From an uncultured Bacteroides sp. (GTDB taxonomy: Bacteria; Bacteroidota; Bacteroidia; Bacteroidales; Bacteroidaceae), in the NCBI GenBank assembly GCA_947646015.1, contig CANSEY010000001.1, positions 186,001 through 250,000 of the forward strand: a stretch of 64,000 nt of DNA, read 5' to 3'. Under the pieces are notes generated by a model, which was not told the origin of the DNA, did not search any database, and saw nothing but the letters and a program-made list of their open reading frames with translations. Made by a program: the position numbers and the translations under genes. Each line of letters begins with the position of its first letter. Position 1 is the first letter of the stretch. Positions 58,854 to 64,000 of the stretch are shown here, one piece after another.

Positions 58854-60637
58854 AAAATAAAGTCTTAAAAATAACGGCTGCGCTATTATTCCTATTGCCA
58901 CATGCAGGCCTGGATAATAACAGATTTCCGGTAATGCTCTTTTTGTTCTATATATGCTCTTTTGTCTTTTTCGCAACGACATGGAGCGGAATGAAAGAAG
59001 ATTGGAGCAGAAACAGCCGCACTTGTTTTATTGTCTCCGGCATTGTCCTGAGCCTTTTTTTACGGTATGTCTCAGGAAATATATATGGAACCTATCGTTT
59101 ATATACGATGGCGGTACTATGGATATTGTTCTTCTCTTTTTATGCCGCACAGTCCCTGCCCGGGAAAAACAGACGCTTCCTTGCCTGGGTAGTCATAGCG
59201 ACTGTCGCAGTGGAAACCGTTTTGGGAATCGCCCAGTCCATCGGTCTACTGGAGAATAGCGACCCACAGTTCATCATAGGCGGGTCTATGACCAACCCGG
59301 GAGCCTATGCCGGTTATCTTGGGGTGACCACCCCGTTGATTCTTTCACTATTAGTATCTTATAAAAAAAACAAACGGTTCGAGAATATTTGCTACATCTT
59401 GGGCGGGCTTTTTATCTTAGTATGCTATCTGTTAATACTCAGTCGCTCACGCGGAGCATGGATCGCATGTGGCGCAGGCTGTCTTTGTGTACTTTGCTAT
59501 CGGTATGCCCGATTTCTACGCGGTACCAACTATTGGAGTAAAAAAGCGATTCGGACTCCGACAATCATTCTGTCAGCCGTTTTAATCATCGCAAGCGGAT
59601 TCTTTGTATTCAAAATGAAAGAAGATTCCGCTTTGGGCCGTATATTGGTATGGAAAGTAACCCTATCCACTCCTCATCCCCATGCGAGCTTGTTATGGGG
59701 AAACGGAATCGGTTATTTTGAATCTCAATATGGAAAGTGGCAAGCCGACTACTTCCGGGAAAAAGAAGGTACCGAGAAAGAACGTCACATCGCAGGATAT
59801 GTAACCACCGCATACAACGAATTCCTTGAACTTGGCCTTGAGCAAGGGATTATCGTGACAGCATGCATCGCGGCCCTTTTGGTTATGGCAACGGGCACCG
59901 GTTGGAAAAACCTATCAACCATTGAACTCGGAGCCAAAGCATCCATCGTTTCCATAACCATATTGATGTTCTGTTCCTATCCTCTGAAGGTACTCCCCAC
60001 CACTCTTTATCTGATGTTCTGCCTGTCGGTGGCTCTTTATGGAAAAAAGCGGTTGCTTTCCACCGGACATCGCATGATAAGCAACGGTGTAAGATCCCTT
60101 GCTGGTCCCCTGATCTGCGTATTCGCACTTGCCGGTATGATAAATGCATACGGATACTATTTCTGTCATCGGGGACAACAGCGAGTGATGCGCCATGATC
60201 TGAAAGGAGGTATAGAAATGTATAAAAAGGCGCAAGGCATTCTCAGGAAAGACGGCATCTTCCATTTTTATCTTGGATCAGCCTATTTTTTATCGGCTGA
60301 ATATCAAAAAGCGATTGAAGAGCTGTCAGTTTCCTGCACCCAATGTTCCAACCCTAGCAGTTTCATCCTCTTAGGAAACGCATACCGGGAAAACGGAGAT
60401 ACGGCTAAAGCCATCGATGCATATACAACAGCTGTCTATATACAGCCATCCAAGTTATACCCCAAGTATTTGTTGGCTAAGCTATACGAAGCTGCAGGCG
60501 ATTACGGGAGTGCTGGAGAATGGGCTTCTAAAATATTAGCTACCGACGAGAAAGTACCAACTACAGCGGCAAAAGAGATAAAAGAAGAGATGAGGTTACT
60601 GTTGAAACAAGTACGTAATAAAAACAAAAAAAGATGA
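58850..60637 (+). CDS. O-antigen-ligase-like membrane protein with C-terminal TPRs
   Basis: 595 residues. About 12 helices (about 5-430) with a Wzy_C-like core containing LSRSRGAWIACG and a large extracytoplasmic loop (about 270-325), followed by TPR repeats (about 460-590; GIFHFYLGSAYFLSAEYQKAIEEL, then AYRENGDTAKAIDAYTTAVY). WaaL/Wzy-type proteins ligate or polymerise glycans, but no lipopolysaccharide genes are near. Start overlaps the previous gene by 4 bp (ATGA) and end overlaps the next by 4 bp. In this context it may serve peptide modification or export; inference only. Confidence 0.72.
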   Translation: MKNKVLKITAALLFLLPHAGLDNNRFPVMLFLFYICSFVFFATTWSGMKEDWSRNSRTCFIVSGIVLSLFLRYVSGNIYGTYRLYTMAVLWILFFSFYAAQSLPGKNRRFLAWVVIATVAVETVLGIAQSIGLLENSDPQFIIGGSMTNPGAYAGYLGVTTPLILSLLVSYKKNKRFENICYILGGLFILVCYLLILSRSRGAWIACGAGCLCVLCYRYARFLRGTNYWSKKAIRTPTIILSAVLIIASGFFVFKMKEDSALGRILVWKVTLSTPHPHASLLWGNGIGYFESQYGKWQADYFREKEGTEKERHIAGYVTTAYNEFLELGLEQGIIVTACIAALLVMATGTGWKNLSTIELGAKASIVSITILMFCSYPLKVLPTTLYLMFCLSVALYGKKRLLSTGHRMISNGVRSLAGPLICVFALAGMINAYGYYFCHRGQQRVMRHDLKGGIEMYKKAQGILRKDGIFHFYLGSAYFLSAEYQKAIEELSVSCTQCSNPSSFILLGNAYRENGDTAKAIDAYTTAVYIQPSKLYPKYLLAKLYEAAGDYGSAGEWASKILATDEKVPTTAAKEIKEEMRLLLKQVRNKNKKR

Positions 60638-60855
60638 TTATAAATAAGAAATACCGTAAATGGTTACCAATACCAATAATTGTAGGAATAGTTATAATAC
60701 AAACTGTAGCTATCCTGTCTATATTAGGATACCATTGGCTTATAGAAAAAGGGATGATACCTCAAGGCAGAGATACTGCTATTACGGGGGCGTGCATTAT
60801 ATTATTTATTGTTTTATGCATAGCAATATTGTTACGATTCCTCCAAAAGAAATAA
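60634..60855 (+). CDS. Small two-TM protein upstream of the peptide precursor
   Basis: 73 residues: a basic N-terminus (INKKYRKW), helices at about 11-32 and 48-68, and a basic end (RFLQKK). Overlaps the preceding gene by 4 bp (ATGA), so it belongs to the same transcript. Candidate immunity or accessory protein by size and position, but no motif proves this. Confidence 0.6.
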   Translation: MIINKKYRKWLPIPIIVGIVIIQTVAILSILGYHWLIEKGMIPQGRDTAITGACIILFIVLCIAILLRFLQKK

Positions 60856-60857
60856 AA

Positions 60858-60932
60858 ATGTCAAACTTAAAATCAAATGAATATGGACGGATAGAAAAAA
60901 AAATTAGAATTGAAAATGGAACTATCAAGTGA
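60858..60932 (+). CDS. Possible 24-codon open frame
   Basis: ATG at 60858 to TGA at 60932 encodes MSNLKSNEYGRIEKKI and a few further residues, polar and basic. It follows the two-TM gene by 2 bp, but has no homologue I know of. Of low value without comparison to relatives. Confidence 0.2.
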   Translation: MSNLKSNEYGRIEKKIRIENGTIK

Positions 60933-60990
60933 TAGGCTGTTTTCGCGAGAATTTAAAAACAGAGTTTTAAACATTTAAATTTCAAAAAAG

Positions 60991-61284
60991 GTGAAAACAA
61001 ATAAAAAGGCAATTTTAGGAATGTTGGTTGCCATCGTTATATCTTTAGGTGTAATGGGAGGAATCAACGAAAACAAATGTGATTATAACTTACAAGAAGC
61101 AACTGTTGCAATGACTTATGCTGCCGGAACTGGTGAATATGGTCCTGAAGCATCAGGAAAGTTAGCTGTTGGAGCATTAGCAATGGGAAAAGTAACAGAA
61201 ACATTAGGTACTTGTGCTGTTGGTCTAGGCTGGTGTCCGGCAGGTTGGATAGCCGGAGTAGGAGCCGCAGCAGCAGGATTATAA
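60991..61284 (+). CDS. Bacteriocin-like peptide precursor, Gly/Ala-rich
   Basis: 97 residues from a GTG start (60991), preceded by an AAAAAAGG stretch; the next in-frame ATG is codon 11. A basic N-terminus (KTNKK) and a hydrophobic leader (about 7-22) end in Gly-Gly at 23-24. The remaining 73 residues contain three Cys (30, 75, 82), regularly spaced glycines (51, 56, 61, 66) and a strongly hydrophobic, uncharged C-terminus (AGWIAGVGAAAAGL) of Gly, Ala, Val and Trp. Composition and size recall circular or leaderless bacteriocins, the C-terminus in particular that of the gassericin A/butyrivibriocin type. It may also be a bacteroidetocin-like peptide or a NVEALA-type secreted peptide. Context (DUF95, MacB-type permease downstream) supports an antimicrobial peptide. 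Confidence 0.6.
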   Translation: MKTNKKAILGMLVAIVISLGVMGGINENKCDYNLQEATVAMTYAAGTGEYGPEASGKLAVGALAMGKVTETLGTCAVGLGWCPAGWIAGVGAAAAGL

Positions 61285-61302
61285 AAAAATAATTAACTAA
61301 CA

Positions 61303-61338
61303 GAGGTTGCTTTGCTCTATTTCATACAAAGCAACCTC
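61303..61338 (+). terminator. Hairpin right after the peptide gene (possible attenuator)
   Basis: Perfect 12-bp stem GAGGTTGCTTTG (61303-61314) with CAAAGCAACCTC (61327-61338), 12-nt loop. It starts 18 bp after the precursor's stop codon and before a run of four coupled genes. There is no T-tract, so read-through at reduced level is likely: the precursor would be made in excess of the downstream proteins. Confidence 0.65.
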
Positions 61339-61358
61339 ACAAATAAAATAAAAATATT

Positions 61359-61910
61359 ATGAATAATTTCTTATTAAAAAAAATATTATATTGTTTAGTT
61401 TTACTTCTACTAACCTGTATCATTACTTTATCTCTTTCAATACCCGATCATATAAAATGGGAATTAACAGGTCTTTACTTTACTATTGGAATCATTACAA
61501 TAGCCTTATTTTATATTTTACAAAAAAATAACTTATCAGGATCTATTATCAATTTAACGACTAAAAGGAATAAGATACTATTAAATACACTGAGTCCTAT
61601 TTCTATCATTCTATCAATATATGTAATTCCAATACAGTATTTTCCGTTATCTGCCATTCTTATATTATTATCAATAATAGCCTCTATCTTAATGCAAAAA
61701 ATCTTGGTAATAAATCAAAAAGGAATACGTTATATAATGCACTGGGATTTAAAATGGAGTAGCATTGATTGCTATAATTTTGATAAAAAAAATGGTATTC
61801 TACACATTCAACAGAAAAACGGCAAACATAAACAAATTATAGATATAAGTAGTGAATCCCATTTAACGATACAAATCAACATTAACAAATATTTTAATAA
61901 GAGTTTATAA
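61359..61910 (+). CDS. Membrane protein with C-terminal PH-like domain
   Basis: 183 residues: four or five helices (about 8-110), then about 60 cytoplasmic residues with alternating hydrophobic/polar strands and Trp-Ser/Trp-Asp (ILVINQKGIRYIMHWDLKWS), looking like a small PH-like beta domain. Very A+T-rich coding sequence, unlike upstream genes. Directly abuts the SpoIIM-like gene (stop and start adjacent). Membrane + PH-like proteins are frequent in bacteriocin immunity clusters; the role here is inference. Confidence 0.6.
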   Translation: MNNFLLKKILYCLVLLLLTCIITLSLSIPDHIKWELTGLYFTIGIITIALFYILQKNNLSGSIINLTTKRNKILLNTLSPISIILSIYVIPIQYFPLSAILILLSIIASILMQKILVINQKGIRYIMHWDLKWSSIDCYNFDKKNGILHIQQKNGKHKQIIDISSESHLTIQININKYFNKSL

Positions 61911-62471
61911 ATGGTTAACAAATATTTTTTCATTGCTGCTTTTTTATTTTGGTTGTTACCAGCCATAGTACGACTGTGTGTAATAGATATTTCTGAAATA
62001 GCAATAAGTCATACGACAACTTTTGAAATCAATAGTCCCACCAACAAAACCTTATATTTTTTGTATAACAAAGATAAACACAGTGCATTTATTACCATTT
62101 TAAAAAACAATATGCAAGGTTGCATCCTAAATGTATTAGGAGGAGGGTTATTAGGAATAGGTACACTTTTTAACTTGTTATTAAATGGTTTTTGTTTTGC
62201 GGATGTATGTTGCCGAACATACAAACTAGGCATGAGTATAACCGATATTTTCGCTTTAACCTTGCCCCATAGCTTTGAACTTATCGGTTTTTGGATATCA
62301 GGAGGAATAGGACTTTATATAGCTTGGAATATTATTTTGTTTATGTATACAGATAAAATGCCTACATTTAAATTTTACAAAAACATAGGCATCAATTTAT
62401 TGATCATTTTCATAATTATTCTTTCAGCTGCCTACATCGAAACTTATGTATCAATAAATATGTTAACATGA
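61911..62471 (+). CDS. SpoIIM/DUF95-family membrane protein
   Basis: 186 residues, about five helices. The hallmark of the family, LPHSFELIGFWISGGIGLYI (compare LHGTLEIWAII in the paralogue at 52092), is plain, as is the glycine-rich NVLGGGLLGIGTLFNLLLNG. DUF95 proteins are standard parts of circular bacteriocin clusters of Firmicutes, where they act in production, secretion or immunity. Start abuts the preceding stop codon and the stop overlaps the next start (ATGA). Confidence 0.82.
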   Translation: MVNKYFFIAAFLFWLLPAIVRLCVIDISEIAISHTTTFEINSPTNKTLYFLYNKDKHSAFITILKNNMQGCILNVLGGGLLGIGTLFNLLLNGFCFADVCCRTYKLGMSITDIFALTLPHSFELIGFWISGGIGLYIAWNIILFMYTDKMPTFKFYKNIGINLLIIFIIILSAAYIETYVSINMLT

Positions 62472-63034
62472 AAAGGATAATCAATACACTTGAGAAGATG
62501 CCTAAATGGTATGGCTTTTTAACTATATTACTATATAGTTTATTACTCGCAGAATTTTTGATAACTACTAATCATCTTGTGAATAATAACAATTTAGAGA
62601 CTGATAGATTATTTGTAATTCTGGCACGGATGAGTTATATTATAATAGTCTTGTCAGCTATTGTAATATGGCTTATCTCCACTTTTCTCTTTCACCTAAC
62701 AGCCATACTCTTTAATGGTTATGCTCCATTCAAACATCTTTTATATATTTCGTCTTATTTCTATATTATTCCTGCCATTTCTGTTTTTATTTCCATCTTC
62801 CTTCTTAATCAGAAAACGGAATATAGTACTTCTAATGCGGTAACGACCTTACAAAATAATTATTCTCTTGGTCTCCCCATAATGTTGGTTAACTATTCTT
62901 TTATCCCCTATTATTTGCTGTGCATGATATTAATCCATCATTTATATAAGGTACGGCTGCGGTATGCCATTGCCTCCGTTGTAATTCCCATTCTGTCTGT
63001 TTGGGTTATTACGAAACTCTTTACTCTGCTATAA
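62468..63034 (+). CDS. YIP1-like membrane protein
   Basis: 188 residues with five helices and a YIP1-type layout (AILFNGYAPFKHLLYISSYFYIIP). The start overlaps the SpoIIM gene by 4 bp and its stop shares a base with the start of the permease gene. YIP1-domain proteins occur in several bacteriocin and peptide export loci. Function unknown. Confidence 0.65.
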   Translation: MKRIINTLEKMPKWYGFLTILLYSLLLAEFLITTNHLVNNNNLETDRLFVILARMSYIIIVLSAIVIWLISTFLFHLTAILFNGYAPFKHLLYISSYFYIIPAISVFISIFLLNQKTEYSTSNAVTTLQNNYSLGLPIMLVNYSFIPYYLLCMILIHHLYKVRLRYAIASVVIPILSVWVITKLFTLL

Positions 63035-64000
63035 TGGAAGTTCTATACGAGATTTATCTTTCAATCAGGCAGAATAAGATCCGCACCTTTCTTTCCGGAT
63101 TCGGCATCTCGTGGGGAATCCTGATATTGGTTGTACTATTGGGTACAGGAAAAGGATTTCAAAACTCTGTGATGGATATATTCAGCATCTTCGCCCAGAA
63201 AAGCATGTATGTATATGGAGGAGCCACTTCTATGAAGTATAAGAATATCAGAGAAGGGGAACAATTGCATTTCGATTTGCATTTTCTTAACCGCATAAAG
63301 AAACAGTTCCCGGGGATAAAAGCTATTTCGCCTGAAATAACAGGACCTTATTCGCAAGTGATGAATAAAGCTAAAAGCGGACTTTTTAAGATTATAGGAA
63401 TCAATGAAAACTATATGGGAATTAAGATACTTAAAATCAACGAAGATGGACGATATTTTAATAAAGGAGATGACGAGAATACCCGTAATGTTACCATTAT
63501 CGGCGAAAATGTCAGTACGACCTTATTTAATAATCAAAAAGCGTTGGGTAAGTCGATCAACATTGCCGGTATTGATTTTAAGGTGATAGGCGTACTAAAG
63601 AATGATGATATTTTCAGCGCTTCGGAAATCAATTCGGTATATGTGCCCTTCTCAAGTTACATAAACTGTATTGACAATAAGACTCCATTGCGCGCTTTCT
63701 GTTTATATCTGAACAAAGAAGTTGATTCCAAGCGATTTGAGAATGAGCTGAGAGCCTTCATCGCTAATAAATACCAATTTGCTTATTCTGATAAGCAAGC
63801 CTTACAGATAATCAATTTTGAGACACAAACATCTGCTTTTGAGGGACTCTTTGATGGATTGAAAATGTTTATCTGGATCGTAGGAATTTGTTTTCTGATA
63901 AGTGGTATTGTTGGAGTAAGCAACATCATGTTTGTCGTGATCAAAGAAAGGAGTAGCGAAATAGGCATCCGTAAGGCTGTAGGAGCAACTCCTAAATCCA
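63034..64000 (+). CDS. MacB/FtsX-type ABC permease, 3' end beyond window
   Basis: 322 codons visible. First helix at about 18-40 after the conserved IYLSIRQNKIRTFLSG start, a MacB-type periplasmic domain (about 45-275), then helix two and the family signature IMFVVIKERSSEIGIRKAVG. MacB-type permeases pair with an ATPase and a MacA adaptor to export or expel peptides; the AS-48 circular bacteriocin's secondary immunity transporter uses a permease of this family. The ATG at 63034 overlaps the YIP1 stop codon by one base. The partner ATPase is expected beyond the window. Confidence 0.88.
   Translation, partial: MEVLYEIYLSIRQNKIRTFLSGFGISWGILILVVLLGTGKGFQNSVMDIFSIFAQKSMYVYGGATSMKYKNIREGEQLHFDLHFLNRIKKQFPGIKAISPEITGPYSQVMNKAKSGLFKIIGINENYMGIKILKINEDGRYFNKGDDENTRNVTIIGENVSTTLFNNQKALGKSINIAGIDFKVIGVLKNDDIFSASEINSVYVPFSSYINCIDNKTPLRAFCLYLNKEVDSKRFENELRAFIANKYQFAYSDKQALQIINFETQTSAFEGLFDGLKMFIWIVGICFLISGIVGVSNIMFVVIKERSSEIGIRKAVGATPKS

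Noticed and set aside
60660..60932. 90-codon frame overlapping the small two-TM gene
   Set aside because: Out of frame with the ATGA-coupled two-TM gene and rich in Tyr/Asn/Cys with no structure; only its last 24 codons form a separate ATG-started frame, listed with low confidence.

Overview
This 64 kb window is a chromosomal segment of a gut Bacteroides. The evidence is two SusC/SusD nutrient-uptake systems with glycoside hydrolases, promoters of the Bacteroides type (TTTG, 19-21 bp, TAnnTTTG), lipoproteins with a Cys-Ser/Asn-Asp motif, and the MoxR/DUF58/DUF4350 membrane operon typical of Bacteroidetes. A species cannot be assigned from sequence alone; a member of the B. fragilis/thetaiotaomicron group is plausible.

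Layout. 1-4.4 kb: 3'-truncated cardiolipin synthase and an orphan outer-membrane beta-barrel receptor. 4.4-8.3 kb: small membrane protein, aroB, a macro-like protein, two back-to-back perfect hairpins, tRNA-Pro(GGG) with a clear promoter and terminator, and an acyltransferase-3 protein. 8.4-12.4 kb: tripartite efflux operon (TolC, HlyD/EmrA, 14-TM MFS/EmrB). 13.2-21.8 kb: first polysaccharide utilisation locus (SusC, SusD, divergent AraC regulator, GH20 hexosaminidase). 22-24.1 kb: AraC regulator plus a soluble PAS histidine kinase in one operon. 24.4-25.6 kb: aroA. 25.8-42.6 kb: second utilisation locus. Its operon is SusC-SusD-surface glycan binding lipoprotein-GH29 fucosidase-GH2 galactosidase with a ricin lectin domain. 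It is preceded by a GH92 mannosidase and a membrane-spanning regulator that joins a periplasmic Kelch propeller to a cytoplasmic SARP-like DNA-binding domain. The promoters of SusC and GH92 share an almost identical triple direct repeat at identical distance from the -7 box, a good candidate for that regulator's binding site. 42.7-46.9 kb: unknown lipoprotein, M28 peptidase, Zn/Mn-type ABC permease, tsaE and small membrane genes. 46.9-53.1 kb: SpoIIM-6TM-DUF4129-DUF4350-MoxR-DUF58 operon.

53.2-64 kb is the most interesting part. A two-component system (OmpR-type regulator and sensor kinase) is divergent from a long + strand gene set whose promoter carries two exact 12-nt repeats 22 bp apart. 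That set encodes a transglutaminase-like lipoprotein, a secreted/anchored unknown, an O-antigen-ligase-like protein with TPRs, a small 2-TM protein, a 97-aa Gly/Ala-rich peptide precursor followed at once by a strong hairpin, then four overlapping or abutting membrane genes (PH-like membrane protein, SpoIIM/DUF95, YIP1-like, MacB-type permease) running off the end. Precursor + DUF95 + MacB-type permease is the gene set of circular or leaderless bacteriocin clusters of Firmicutes, so this may be an undescribed bacteriocin-like system in a Gram-negative gut anaerobe. The stretch from about 60.6 to 63.0 kb is visibly richer in A+T than its neighbours, consistent with transfer.
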